The notes beneath the pieces are model-generated. The model saw nothing but the letters and a program-made list of their open reading frames with translations. It had not been told where the DNA came from and did no database searches. Made by a program: the position numbers and the translations under genes. This document shows positions 33,764 through 45,270 of a DNA stretch of 64,000 nucleotides, piece by piece. Origin of the DNA: Actinomycetes bacterium (GTDB lineage Bacteria; Actinomycetota; Acidimicrobiia; Acidimicrobiales; Ilumatobacteraceae); the NCBI GenBank assembly GCA_029782355.1, contig JAKOUY010000040.1, forward strand, positions 124,001 through 188,000. Direction: 5' to 3'. Each line of letters starts with the position of its first letter. Position 1 is the first letter of the stretch.

Positions 33764-33811
33764 CCCATGGGCGCGCAATCTGCCGATGGCGCACGGTTCC
33801 GCGCCCAGGGG
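33764..33811. repeat. 48-bp palindromic element, copy 1
   Basis: Left arm CCCATGGGCGCG (33764-33775), a 24-base core, and right arm CGCGCCCAGGGG (33800-33811), one mismatch from perfect symmetry. The core differs from the cores of the copies near 52.7 and 61.3 kb. It lies just upstream of the sigma-factor start used here. Confidence 0.75.
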
Positions 33812-33820
33812 GGCGAACGC

Positions 33821-34447
33821 ATGCAGCCCGACCGGGAGGCGGATGCCGGACGGGGCGACGTGGCGGGCGACGTGCCGGGCGTGATGCCGGGCGACGAGGG
33901 CGCGGCCGGGCTCGCCGTGATGCCGGGCGGGGTGGGCGCGGCCGGGCGCGCCGAGGTGGCGGTCGACGGGTTGGTCGCCGCCCTGGGGTCCGAGTTGGTC
34001 CGGTTGCAGCGGCTGGCCCGGTTGCTGGCCGGGTCGCGGCACGACGCCGACGACCTGCTGGCCGAGGCACTGGCCGCGGCGCTGCCGGCGTGGCGCGCCG
34101 GGCGGGTTCGCCAGCCGGTTGCCTACCTGCGCACGACGATGGTCCGCCAGCTGGGTCGGTGGGGCCGGCGGGTCGCCCTCGCCCGGCGTCGTGACCACGT
34201 GGCCCTCAACTGGCTGCGCCCGGCCGGGGCCGATCCGACGGAGTACGACGAGCGCGACCGGACGATGCGGGCACTGGCTCGGCTGGCACCACGCCGCCGG
34301 GCGGTGGTCGTGCTGCGCTTCTACGACGACCTCAGCGAGGGCCAGATCGCCGAGGCACTCGGGATCTCCGCGGGAACGGTGAAATCGCAGCTGTCCCGAG
34401 CGCTGGAGCAACTCCGCCCGCTGCTCGGAGCTCCAGAGGGGACATGA
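33821..34447 (+). CDS. ECF-type RNA polymerase sigma factor
   Basis: A sigma-70 family protein of 208 residues. Region 2 is RHDADDLLAEALAAALPAWR followed by QPVAYLRTTMVRQLGRWGRR; region 4 is ARLAPRRRAVVVLRFYDDLS plus EGQIAEALGISAGTVKSQLS. ATG 33821 has a GGGGGG purine tract 7-8 bases upstream and leaves the 48-bp palindrome in the intergenic space, where all other copies are; an earlier GTG at 33659 would add a Pro/His/Thr-rich 54-residue extension. It overlaps the next gene (ATGA), a membrane protein that may act as its anti-sigma partner. Confidence 0.82.
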   Translation: MQPDREADAGRGDVAGDVPGVMPGDEGAAGLAVMPGGVGAAGRAEVAVDGLVAALGSELVRLQRLARLLAGSRHDADDLLAEALAAALPAWRAGRVRQPVAYLRTTMVRQLGRWGRRVALARRRDHVALNWLRPAGADPTEYDERDRTMRALARLAPRRRAVVVLRFYDDLSEGQIAEALGISAGTVKSQLSRALEQLRPLLGAPEGT

Positions 34448-37305
34448 CGGTGAATCTCCCGGACCGCACCAGCAACACTCCCGAGGAACGCGGAGCGGCC
34501 GAGCTGGGCGCACGCCTTCGGCGCCACCTCGCCACGGTCGACCAACAGCACGTCGCCAGCACCGAGTCGGTGATCGTCGCCGCGGGTGCGGCGTCCGGTC
34601 GCCCGAGGATCCGCCGCCCGCTCACGGCGGCGGGAGGTGCCGCCGCCGCCCTGATCGTGCTGGTGGCGGGGATCGGCGGGGGATGGGTGGTGAACCGTCG
34701 TGGGCACACCGCGCACGGTCGTGTGGTGTCCGAGCCGACCACGTCGGGGACGGCCCCCGGGCCGGCGGTGCCGACGAACCCGAGCAGCACGTGGCGTCGT
34801 CTGCCGGCGAACCCGCTCGGTCTCCGCCAGGGGGCCGCCGTCGTGTGGACCGGGACCGAAGCGATCGCCTACGGCGGCTTCGGCAGCGGTCGCGCCGGTG
34901 GACGCCCCGTCGCCGGCACCGTCGCCGCCGGCGGTCCCGTGGACGTTCCCGTGGACGCCCCCGTCGATGTCCCCGTCGGCGATGCCGCGGCGTACTCGCC
35001 CGCCACCTCCACCTGGCGGGTGCTCGCCCGCTCGCCGCTCGGTGTGCGCCGAGATCCGCTGGTGCGCTGGGTGGGGGACCGACTGGTGGTGCTGGGTGGT
35101 TCGCCCGTCGCCCCCGTGAACCGAGACGAGCCGCTCGGTGCCAGCTACCTCCCCGGCAACGATCGGTGGCAGGCGATCGCCCTGGACCCGGCCACCAGCC
35201 GGAGCACCACTGTGGCGATCGCCGGCCAGCGGATCGATGCCTCGACCCCCGCTGCCGTGGTCGGCGACCGACTGTTCCTCTGGCCGATCGGAGGGGTCCC
35301 GGTGTGGCTCGACCCGGCGCACAGCACGTGGACCGCCATCGCCGCGCCAGACGGGCTGTCGATGGCCGCCGGCTCCGATGCCGCCGCCGACCCTGGCGCG
35401 GCGTCCGCTGCCGTCGTCGTGCGCGGCTCGCGCACCGCCGTGCTCGACGTGACCGCCGGGACCTGGCGGGTGGCGGCAGATGATCCGCTGGCCGCCCGGG
35501 TCAGCGGGCCGGGCGTGTGGGACGGGCTGGAGGTGCTGTACCCGAACGGCAGCGCCGCCGCGGCGTTCCGCCCCGACACGCTCACCTGGCGCAGCCTGCC
35601 CCCCGGCCCGTATCACCCCGGCTTCCGCGGCGTGATGGCCGATACCTTGCTGGTCGCGGTTGCCAAGGCTGGGAGCGTGGCCTTCGACACCACGTCGGAC
35701 ACCTGGGTCGACACCGACTGCTGCTCGGAGGGCGATCAGTGGGGTGAGGCCAACCCGGTGTGGACCGGCAACGAGATCCTGCTGCTCGGTTCGTGGCAGG
35801 CGGACGTGGGTGGCTTCGCCATCGACCGCGCCACGTTGCCGTTCGCCGGTGCGCCGGTCGACCCGACCGCCAGCCCGGCCGTGGTGCCCATCGGCGACAA
35901 CCCGCTCGGACCGCGCTTCGGCGTGACGGCGGTGTGGACCGGAACGGAGGTGGTCGCCTACGGCGGGGTCGGCAGCCAGGCCGGCTCCGACGGCCACGAC
36001 GGTCTGGAGATGCTCGACGACTCCGGCCGCTCGTCGGCGTACGATCCGGCGAGACGCAGCTGGCGACGGCTGCCCGATTCCCCGCTCGGACCTCGACCGG
36101 GTGCGCTGGTGGCGTCCGCTGCCGGACGGGTGTACGTCCTCGGCGGATCGACGCGCCAGGTGCCCGAGCCGTTCGGCGCGATCCTCGACCCGGTCACCGG
36201 CCGCTGGAGCACCGTCGCCGACCCGCCGCAGACAACCGACCCCGCCGACCCCGCCGACCCCGCCGACCCCGCCGGCCCCGCCGACCCCGTCGACCTCGGT
36301 GGGACTCGCGGCGGCAGCTGGCGAGGCGGGCAGGACGTGGTCCACATCGCGACCGGGGAGGGACTGTTCGTCTGGCCGGCGACGGGCGGGGCGTGGATCC
36401 TGACCGGTGACGGCACCTACGTGGCCGCGCCGGCGGCGCCGATCGCCGGGCGGACCAACGCCGCCGTGGTCTGGACCGGCACCGAGGTGCTGATCTGGGG
36501 TGGCTTCGATGCCGGCAACTCGGCCCTCGGCGACGGCGCGGCCTACAACCCGCGGACTCGGGCGTGGCGCGTGCTGCCGGCGGCGCCGGTCGGGGCACGC
36601 GCCGTGGACGCCGTGTTCGTCAACGGTGAGATGCTCGTCCTCGGCGGGAGATCGCCGGGCTCCTCGCCGATGCTGTACGGCGACGGGGCGGCCTACGACC
36701 CGACCACCGACCGGTGGCGGGCGATCGGGGGGAGCCAAGCGGCCCAGCCGGGCATCGCCCCGCTGTGGACCGGTGCGCAGGTGCTGGTGACGTTCAAGGG
36801 CAGTCCGAGCGGCTACGACCCGCGACTGGACGTCTGGCGGGAGCCCAATCAGGCCCTGCCGGGTGTCGGTCGGGCCACGGTGTTCGCGGCCGGGCGGGTG
36901 ATCGACCTCGACCCGGTGCACGGGTCGTCGGGTGGCATCCGCTACGACCCCGCTGCGGTGCGCTGGTACGACACCACGCTCACGCCCTCCTGGGATCCGG
37001 CGTCGACCCGGGCGGTGGCGTTCCACTCCTTCGGGCTCGACCTGGCCACCCGGGTGGTCCGCCTCGACCATCCCGGGCCGTTCCTGGCGTCTGCCGGTCT
37101 CCCGGCCGACCAGGTCGCGGCGCTCACCGCTCGCGGCGACATCGCCTTCGTGGCCGTCCGGCCGCGCACGCCCAGCGCCTCGATCCCGGCGGTCTCGATC
37201 GTCGTCGTCGACCCGGCTCGCAAGTCGGTGATCCGCACTGTCGATCTCCTCGACGATCACGCCGTGACGATCCCCGCCGATGCCGTCGATCTGCAGTTCC
37301 GCTGA
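34444..37305 (+). CDS. membrane-anchored Kelch-type beta-propeller protein, possible anti-sigma partner
   Basis: A 953-residue protein. Residues 1-~55 are cytoplasmic, ~60-82 form one membrane helix (GGAAAALIVLVAGIGGGWVV) and the rest should be outside the cell. The exterior part carries propeller blades marked by WTGTEAIAYGGFG, WTGNEILLLGSW, WTGTEVVAYGGVG and WTGTEVLIWGGFD with YDPATRxWRxLP-type strands. A small Ala/Asp/Pro repeat lies near 36240-36290. The start overlaps the sigma-factor stop, and a short cytoplasmic N-terminus plus one helix is the layout of many anti-sigma factors, though I see no clear zinc anti-sigma motif. It may sense an extracellular ligand. Confidence 0.78.
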   Translation: MTVNLPDRTSNTPEERGAAELGARLRRHLATVDQQHVASTESVIVAAGAASGRPRIRRPLTAAGGAAAALIVLVAGIGGGWVVNRRGHTAHGRVVSEPTTSGTAPGPAVPTNPSSTWRRLPANPLGLRQGAAVVWTGTEAIAYGGFGSGRAGGRPVAGTVAAGGPVDVPVDAPVDVPVGDAAAYSPATSTWRVLARSPLGVRRDPLVRWVGDRLVVLGGSPVAPVNRDEPLGASYLPGNDRWQAIALDPATSRSTTVAIAGQRIDASTPAAVVGDRLFLWPIGGVPVWLDPAHSTWTAIAAPDGLSMAAGSDAAADPGAASAAVVVRGSRTAVLDVTAGTWRVAADDPLAARVSGPGVWDGLEVLYPNGSAAAAFRPDTLTWRSLPPGPYHPGFRGVMADTLLVAVAKAGSVAFDTTSDTWVDTDCCSEGDQWGEANPVWTGNEILLLGSWQADVGGFAIDRATLPFAGAPVDPTASPAVVPIGDNPLGPRFGVTAVWTGTEVVAYGGVGSQAGSDGHDGLEMLDDSGRSSAYDPARRSWRRLPDSPLGPRPGALVASAAGRVYVLGGSTRQVPEPFGAILDPVTGRWSTVADPPQTTDPADPADPADPAGPADPVDLGGTRGGSWRGGQDVVHIATGEGLFVWPATGGAWILTGDGTYVAAPAAPIAGRTNAAVVWTGTEVLIWGGFDAGNSALGDGAAYNPRTRAWRVLPAAPVGARAVDAVFVNGEMLVLGGRSPGSSPMLYGDGAAYDPTTDRWRAIGGSQAAQPGIAPLWTGAQVLVTFKGSPSGYDPRLDVWREPNQALPGVGRATVFAAGRVIDLDPVHGSSGGIRYDPAAVRWYDTTLTPSWDPASTRAVAFHSFGLDLATRVVRLDHPGPFLASAGLPADQVAALTARGDIAFVAVRPRTPSASIPAVSIVVVDPARKSVIRTVDLLDDHAVTIPADAVDLQFR

Positions 37306-37317
37306 GCGTCCGGCGGC

Positions 37318-38226
37318 TCAACCACCGAACATGGTGCAGACCGTCCCGCTGCCCGTGCGGAACGTGACGTCGGACGGGGTGAACCGGGCGAACACGCAGC
37401 GGTGCACACCGAGCAGTCCCAGCGGGTAGCGGATGTCGATCACCTGCCCGCCGTCGCCGTACTGGAACGAGTCGGCGCGCACCGGGACCATCGCCAGCAG
37501 CTGGTCGAAGGTTGCTCCGTCGGTGTCATCGGCGTTGACGTACGGCTGGATGTCGACGCTGGTCATCCCGGCGAAGCGGGTGCGCACCTCGGTGAGCAGG
37601 TGGTCGGTGCGCCGATCGAGGACCACCCGAGCCACGCCGAGCGTGCCGACGCCGAGGGCCAGCAGGCCGATGATCGCGCTGAGCGCGCCCGTCGGAGAGA
37701 CTCGCTCGTGGTGGCCGTTGGCCGCCACCCACATCAACCCGAGCACCACGCCGACGACTGCCCCGACCGTGTTGGCGGCCAGGTCGGCCGTGTCACCGAC
37801 TCCCGAGCCGGTCAGTGCCTGGACCGTCTCGATCACGATCGAGAGGATCATCAGCCAGCCGGCGGTGAGCACGCCGTTGCGGGTGAGCGTGGTCCACAGC
37901 AGCCCCGCCGGGGCGAACAGGACAACGTTGAGGAGCCACTCGGTGCGATGCGGGTCGAACAGGTGGTTCTTCGTCCAGCCCTGCTGCCACCAGGTCAGCG
38001 CATCGCGCAGCGGCGGATGGGCGCCACGATGGAACAGGTTCGGATCGCGCACGATCAGGGTGATCGCCACGATCTCCAACGTCGCGGCGAGCGCCAGGAC
38101 CGATCCGAGCGAGGAGCGCTCCAGCCGGCGCGACAGCGGGATCCCGATCACCAGCGCCACCACCGCACACACGGCCGACCAGCGCAGCAGCCCACTGCCG
38201 GCCAGGTCGTGGGCGATCTGCTTCAC
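37318..38226 (-). CDS. VanZ-like membrane protein
   Basis: A 302-residue membrane protein with a VanZ-like core: NVVLFAPAGLLWTTLTRNGV, LMILSIVIETVQALTGSGVG and DTADLAANTVGAVVGVVLGL, where the D/N-rich helix ends are typical. A C-terminal soluble region of ~100 residues follows the last helix, with two cysteines near the end. Some VanZ proteins influence glycopeptide resistance, but most are uncharacterised. GTG 38226 is 7 bases after TACCGT, so likely leaderless. Confidence 0.82.
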   Translation of the reverse strand: MKQIAHDLAGSGLLRWSAVCAVVALVIGIPLSRRLERSSLGSVLALAATLEIVAITLIVRDPNLFHRGAHPPLRDALTWWQQGWTKNHLFDPHRTEWLLNVVLFAPAGLLWTTLTRNGVLTAGWLMILSIVIETVQALTGSGVGDTADLAANTVGAVVGVVLGLMWVAANGHHERVSPTGALSAIIGLLALGVGTLGVARVVLDRRTDHLLTEVRTRFAGMTSVDIQPYVNADDTDGATFDQLLAMVPVRADSFQYGDGGQVIDIRYPLGLLGVHRCVFARFTPSDVTFRTGSGTVCTMFGG

Positions 38227-38268
38227 CGGCGCGACGGTACCGGGCGGGCTCCGGCCGGTCGCGGAGGG

Positions 38269-39024
38269 TCAGGCGGTCGAGCCGCCGTCGATGACGAAGT
38301 CGGCACCGGCGATGAACGCCGCACCGTCGCCGGCCAGGTACAGCGCCAACTCGGCCACGTCAGCCGCCGCGCCAACCCGTCGCAGGGGGATCTCCTCGGC
38401 GATGCCATGGCGCCGGGCCGCCAGGGCATCGACGGTCATCGGCGTGTCGATGACACCGGGAAGGATCGCGTTGACTCGCACGCCGGACGGGCCGAGTTCG
38501 GCCGCTGCCGCCTTGGTCAGTCCACGCAGGGCGAACTTCGAGGACACGTACGCCGATCCGCCGCGCACCGACCGGATGCCGGCGATCGAGGCGATGTTGA
38601 CGATCGATCCGCCACCTCGCCCGATCATCGACGGGGCCACGGTCTGGATGCCGTGCCAGGCACCGAACAGGTTGATGTCCAGCACGTGGCGGAACACGTC
38701 CTCGGTGGTGTCGAGGATCGGCGTGTTGCGGTAGATCCCGGCGTTGTTGATCAGGATGTCGATGCCGCCGAAGTGCTCGACCGCGGCCGCTGCGACCCGC
38801 TCCCAGGCGCGGCGGTCGGCGACGTCGTGATCCACCGCCACGGCACGCCCGCCCCCGGCGACGATCCCGGCGACCACCTCGTGGACGTCGGGGCGGACAT
38901 CGGTGGCCACCACGGCGGCCCCGTGGTCGGCGAACAGTCCGGCTTCGGCAGCGCCCTGGCCGCGGGCCGCTCCGGTGATCACGGCAACCTTGCCGGCCAG
39001 TGAGCGATTGCGATCGGTGGTCAT
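38269..39024 (-). CDS. SDR-family dehydrogenase
   Basis: A 251-residue classical SDR: VAVITGAARGQGAAEAGLFA (cofactor loop), ILINNAGIYRN, SIVNIASIAGIRSVRG (Ser), SAYVSSKFALRGLTKAAAAE (Tyr-Lys) and the FIAGADFVIDGGSTA C-terminus. It resembles 3-alpha/20-beta-hydroxysteroid dehydrogenases and FabG-like enzymes; the substrate is not deducible. ATG 39024 has GGAGA about 10 bases upstream. The sequence upstream (39025-39311) holds only the hairpin element at 39217-39266. Confidence 0.88.
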   Translation of the reverse strand: MTTDRNRSLAGKVAVITGAARGQGAAEAGLFADHGAAVVATDVRPDVHEVVAGIVAGGGRAVAVDHDVADRRAWERVAAAAVEHFGGIDILINNAGIYRNTPILDTTEDVFRHVLDINLFGAWHGIQTVAPSMIGRGGGSIVNIASIAGIRSVRGGSAYVSSKFALRGLTKAAAAELGPSGVRVNAILPGVIDTPMTVDALAARRHGIAEEIPLRRVGAAADVAELALYLAGDGAAFIAGADFVIDGGSTA

Positions 39025-39216
39025 CTCAGCGAGTCTCCGTCGGGGTGGATGCAGGTCCGGACATGGCGCTCGGCGACACCGACGTCGCGCCGGGGTCCCC
39101 CTTGTCGTTCCCTGACGCATCGTTCGTCCGGGCCTCGAAGGTCACCGAGAAGCACACGGCGGACACGATAGGAAACCGGCGCCACCCTCACCGACGCCGG
39201 CGCCAGCAGCCCACCG

Positions 39217-39266
39217 TTCGAACTGGTCAGCGTTTCCGGCCCTGGAGACCGGAAACGCTGACCACC
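39217..39266. repeat. hairpin element of the TTCGAACTGGTCAG type, copy 1
   Basis: A 16-bp perfect stem (39224-39239 with 39249-39264) around a 9-base loop, opening with TTCGAACTGGTCAG. The distance from GGTCAG to CTGACC is exactly 39 bp, the same as in the copy at 40.3 kb. No T-tract follows, so it is not a standard terminator. It lies 46 bases past the AbiEi-like stop. Confidence 0.7.
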
Positions 39267-39311
39267 TGCCGCCAGAGCGGTCCGATGGGGGAGGTCGGGC
39301 GTCAGTCCTCG

Positions 39312-40226
39312 TTACGCAGCTTGCGTGCCGACGAACCGACGGAGGGTGGCCACGACGTACGCCGGGTCGTACACGACGTGCTCGTAGGTGAACCACAGCG
39401 TCCGACGGTGCGCCGTGGCCGTCAGGTCGTTGGCCCGTTCCGCATCACGGTTGCGGTGCGCTCGGGAGGCGTGCGTGCTGTGGCCGGTGACCTCGACGAC
39501 CAGACCACCAGGGAACACGAAGTCGACGCGACCCACCGTGGTGCGCCCGCTGCGGACGACCTGTTGCGTGGCCGGCCGGGGCAGGCCCCCTCGGCGGACG
39601 AGGGTCAGGAAGCGGCGCTCCAGTGCGCTTTCCCCACCGGTGTCGATCAGCGCGTCCAGCAGCTGGCGACCGCCGCGCAGCCCGGGACGGTGATGATCGG
39701 CGGCCCGGCGGCGGAGGCGGCTCTCGGACACGAGGCGAAGCCGAATCGCCGAGTCGATGGCCTGCTCGAGCTCCGATCGGGCGAACCCGAAGATCGGCGC
39801 GTCGAGGATGGTCCGCTCGGGTGTCAGGCAGCGGAGCCCGTCGACCCAGCGGAGATCGCTGGCAGGAACCGGCCGTCGAGTCGAGCGGACGACTGCTGTC
39901 GCCTGAACCATCCGATGCGGTCGCCGGACGAGGACCTCGACGGCATCCCCGGCAAAGCCGTCGAGCCCGTACAGCTGGCTGCTCGATCGTCCTGCGAGGA
40001 ACCCGTTGCGTCCGACATCGCCGAGCGCCCCGGCGAGGCGGCGGTGCCACGTGTCCTCCGAACCGGAGATGGCGAACGACCGCGGCCCGATCCGGTCGAG
40101 GCGACTCGCCGCGACCCAGTCGCGGCGGGTGCTCTCGCTCACCCCCAGCGAGGTCATCTCGGCGATCGAGATCACGGAGTGATGTTCGGATGCATACCCG
40201 GCGACGAGTTCCCAGCGGTTGGCCAC
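39312..40226 (-). CDS. AbiEi-like winged-helix / DUF559-type protein
   Basis: A ~304-residue protein. The N-terminal part (SIAEMTSLGVSESTRRDWVA, RLDRIGPRSFAISGSEDTWH, FAGDAVEVLVRRPHRMVQAT) resembles the AbiEi antitoxin-type HTH. The C-terminal ~100 residues (ESALERRFLTLVRRGGLPRP, RVDFVFPGGLVVEVTGHSTH, RNRDAERANDLTATAHRRTL) resemble DUF559/Vsr-like nuclease folds, with D, E and H residues in place. Such genes are widespread in actinobacteria without a clear toxin partner; none is adjacent. GTG 40226 keeps the full HTH; GTG 40175 and ATG 40157 are alternatives. It is flanked by two related hairpins. Confidence 0.7.
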   Translation of the reverse strand: MANRWELVAGYASEHHSVISIAEMTSLGVSESTRRDWVAASRLDRIGPRSFAISGSEDTWHRRLAGALGDVGRNGFLAGRSSSQLYGLDGFAGDAVEVLVRRPHRMVQATAVVRSTRRPVPASDLRWVDGLRCLTPERTILDAPIFGFARSELEQAIDSAIRLRLVSESRLRRRAADHHRPGLRGGRQLLDALIDTGGESALERRFLTLVRRGGLPRPATQQVVRSGRTTVGRVDFVFPGGLVVEVTGHSTHASRAHRNRDAERANDLTATAHRRTLWFTYEHVVYDPAYVVATLRRFVGTQAA

Positions 40227-40264
40227 ACCGCCCGAGAGGACAGCCGCGCCGCCGACGCGGTCGC

Positions 40265-40327
40265 CACGCTCGAACTGGTCAGGGAATCCAGGCCGATGCG
40301 CCGAAATCGCTGACCAGTTCGAGCGTG
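40265..40327. repeat. hairpin element of the TCGAACTGGTCAG type, copy 2
   Basis: A perfect 18-bp inverted repeat: CACGCTCGAACTGGTCAG (40265-40282) and its complement (40310-40327) around a 27-base loop. The GGTCAG-to-CTGACC span is 39 bp, as in copy 1, but the interior differs. It lies upstream of the AbiEi-like gene and downstream of the LLM oxidoreductase stop. Confidence 0.75.
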
Positions 40328-40365
40328 GGCGGCGGGGGCGGGGGAGAGAGAGATGGGCCGGCGGG

Positions 40366-41580
40366 TCAGCCGAGGGGGATCTGGGCGATCGGCGGGAGGA
40401 CCTTGATGTCGAAGTCGGCAACCGGGTACTGGAAGGCCGGGAAGGTCGGCTTGGCGTTGCGCCGGTACCTGGTGGTCGAGTGCTCCGGGTCGGTGTCGTG
40501 CTCGGGGATCACCCGATCGCCGAAGACCTCGAGCATCTCGTAGACCTCGTCGACGTGCATGTTCTCGACGGGCAGGCCGAACACCAGCTGGTCGCAGCCG
40601 ACCTTCTTGTAGGCCTCGACCTGGGCGCAGACCTCCTCGGCGTTGCCGCACAGCAGGTACCCGCCGGCGATCAGCTGGTCGAGCAGTTCGTCGCTCATCT
40701 CCATGCCGTAGCTGGGCGGCGGGGCCGGCCACACCTGGGCGTCGGGGGACTTCGGCATCGTGTCGTGGTACAGGTTGACCATGGTGACCAGGTAGCCGAT
40801 GCCGGCGCGCTTGGCGATCGCCCGGGCGTGGTCACGGTCCTCCATGCACACGACGCTGTTGGTCATCATCACGTTGTCGTTCTTGTACTGGCCGATCTGC
40901 TCGACGGGCGACTGGATGGCCTCCTTGTAGGCGTCGATCCGGCCCTGCAGGGCGTAGATCGGCTCGAAGTTGAAGGCGATCGCGCCGATGCCCAACTCAC
41001 CGGCCTTGGCGAACGTCGGCGGGTTGCCGCAGGCAACCCAGATGGGCGGGTGACCCTCGCCGTACGGCTTGGGCAGCACGTTGTGCGGCGTGGGCACCTT
41101 GAAGTACCTGCCGTCGAAGTCGTAGTCCTTCTGCTCCCACATGCGCGGGATCTCGCGGACGATCTCGTCCCACATCAGCTTGGTCTCGGGCGGGTCGACG
41201 ATGTTGAAGGTGCGCATCTCGTGGCTGCCGGCGCCGCGCCCGGTGCCGAACTCGTAGCGCTGGTTGGTCATGTGGTCGAGCGTCGCGGCGCGCTCGGCGT
41301 AGCGCACCGGGTGTTCCTTCATCGCCGGCAGGCTGACGATGGCCGAGCCGAGGTGGATCTGCTCGGTCTGGGCGGCGACCCATCCCATGCACACCTCCGG
41401 GGCGGACATGTGGCTGTACTCGGTGAGGGCATGGTGCTCGCCGAACCAGGCGTACTTCCAGTGGTGCTTGTCGGCGAACACCGCGTACTTGCACTGCTCC
41501 AGCAGTTCGGCGTGCTCGCAGTTGGTGTCGTGGGCTGCCGGTCCGGGCAGGTAGCCGTTGAGAAAGACGCCGAACTCCAT
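40366..41580 (-). CDS. LLM-class flavin-dependent oxidoreductase
   Basis: A 404-residue bacterial luciferase-like TIM-barrel protein: MEFGVFLNGYLPG start, WFGEHHALTEYSHMSAPEVC, VRYAERAATLDHMTNQRYEF, GTGRGAGSHEMRTFNI and YLLCGNAEEVCAQVEAYKKV near the end. The family uses FMN or F420 to oxidise organic substrates; long members like this one are often FMN monooxygenases. Start ATG has a clear GGAGG ribosome binding site. Divergent from the nitrilase-family gene, 110 bases away. Confidence 0.86.
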   Translation of the reverse strand: MEFGVFLNGYLPGPAAHDTNCEHAELLEQCKYAVFADKHHWKYAWFGEHHALTEYSHMSAPEVCMGWVAAQTEQIHLGSAIVSLPAMKEHPVRYAERAATLDHMTNQRYEFGTGRGAGSHEMRTFNIVDPPETKLMWDEIVREIPRMWEQKDYDFDGRYFKVPTPHNVLPKPYGEGHPPIWVACGNPPTFAKAGELGIGAIAFNFEPIYALQGRIDAYKEAIQSPVEQIGQYKNDNVMMTNSVVCMEDRDHARAIAKRAGIGYLVTMVNLYHDTMPKSPDAQVWPAPPPSYGMEMSDELLDQLIAGGYLLCGNAEEVCAQVEAYKKVGCDQLVFGLPVENMHVDEVYEMLEVFGDRVIPEHDTDPEHSTTRYRRNAKPTFPAFQYPVADFDIKVLPPIAQIPLG

Positions 41581-41690
41581 GGGGGGAACCTCCGCTCGAT
41601 CGGTAGTAATGGATCACGTTAGCACCCCGCCGCGAGGCGGTCGACACGGAGCCCGAGGCGCGAACGGCGCCCGGGTGGCATCATGAGCCG

Positions 41691-42620
41691 ATGCCCGGAT
41701 CGAGGACCGTCACCGTCGCCGCCGCTCAGATGGGCCCCGTGCAGCGCAGCGACGACCGCTCGGCCGTGGTGGCCCGGCTGGTGGACCTGCTCCACGAGGC
41801 CCACCGGCGCGGCGCCGAGCTGGTCGTGTATCCGGAGCTGGCCCTGACCACGTTCTTCCCCCGCTGGTTCGTCGAGGACATCACCGCCGCCGACCACTGG
41901 TACGAGCGGTCGATGCCCAACGCGGCCACCCAGCCGTTGTTCGACGAGGCCAGGCGGCTGGGTGTGGGGTTCTGCCTCGGCTACGCCTTGCTCGGCGAGG
42001 ACGGACGGCGCTGGAACGTCCAGACCCTGGTCGAGCGGGACGGTTCGATCGTCGCCACGTACCGGAAGACCCACATCCCCGGGCACGAGCACCACGAGCC
42101 CGACCGGCCGTTCCAGCACGCCGAGCGCTACTACTTCGAGCCCTCGCCCGACGGGTTCGGCGTGTGGCCGGCGTTCGGCGGCCGGGTCGGGATGATGATC
42201 TGCAACGACCGCCGGTGGCCGGAGAGCTACCGGGTGATGGGCCTGCAAGGCGTCGAGCTGATCCTGTGCGGCTACAACACCCCGATCCACTACGTGCCCG
42301 ACCCCAGCCAGGACATCCTCCAGGGCTTTCACAACGCCCTGGTCATGCAGGCCGGCGCCTACCAGAACGGCACGTGGGTCGTCGGGGTGGCCAAGGGCGG
42401 GGTCGAGGAGGGCGTCGACTCGCTCGGCCAGTCGATGATCGTGGCGCCCAGCGGCCAGATCGTCGCCCAGGCACTGACCACCGACGACGAGGTGATCGTC
42501 GCCACCTGCGACCTCGACTGGTGCACGCGGTACACCGGCACCCTGTTCGACTTCGACCGATACCGCCGCCCCGAGGTCTACGGCCGGATCACGTCGCAGC
42601 GCGGGGTGATCCTGTCATGA
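41691..42620 (+). CDS. carbon-nitrogen hydrolase, N-carbamoyl-D-amino-acid hydrolase-like
   Basis: A 309-residue nitrilase-superfamily enzyme with the Glu-Lys-Cys triad: VYPELALTTFFPRWF, YRKTHIPGHEHHEPDRPFQH and MMICNDRRWPESYRVMG. The HIPGHEHHEP and ICNDRRWPE segments are characteristic of D-carbamoylases, which hydrolyse N-carbamoyl amino acids to amino acid, CO2 and ammonia at the end of hydantoin or pyrimidine breakdown. ATG 41691 is 6 bases after CATCAT. It is followed by the molybdenum hydroxylase (60-base gap), suggesting a shared catabolic purpose. Confidence 0.87.
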   Translation: MPGSRTVTVAAAQMGPVQRSDDRSAVVARLVDLLHEAHRRGAELVVYPELALTTFFPRWFVEDITAADHWYERSMPNAATQPLFDEARRLGVGFCLGYALLGEDGRRWNVQTLVERDGSIVATYRKTHIPGHEHHEPDRPFQHAERYYFEPSPDGFGVWPAFGGRVGMMICNDRRWPESYRVMGLQGVELILCGYNTPIHYVPDPSQDILQGFHNALVMQAGAYQNGTWVVGVAKGGVEEGVDSLGQSMIVAPSGQIVAQALTTDDEVIVATCDLDWCTRYTGTLFDFDRYRRPEVYGRITSQRGVILS

Positions 42621-42680
42621 CCCTGTCATGACCGGATCGGGTGACGGTCCTGGACCTCAGGCTTTGACAGAATGTAAAGC

Positions 42681-45269
<2,589 letters not shown>

Positions 45270-45270
45270 C

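Noticed and set aside
33659-33820. 54-residue N-terminal extension of the sigma factor from GTG 33659
   Set aside because: The segment is Pro/His/Thr repeats plus a palindromic element found elsewhere in non-coding DNA, and ATG 33821 has a good purine-rich ribosome binding site.
39224-39264. Rho-independent terminator
   Set aside because: The stem is perfect but no T-run follows on either strand, and a related hairpin occurs upstream of the same gene.
39216-40282. LexA boxes at TCGAACTGGTCAG words
   Set aside because: Only the left half TCGAAC matches; the required GTTCGA half at 4-base spacing is missing in both copies.
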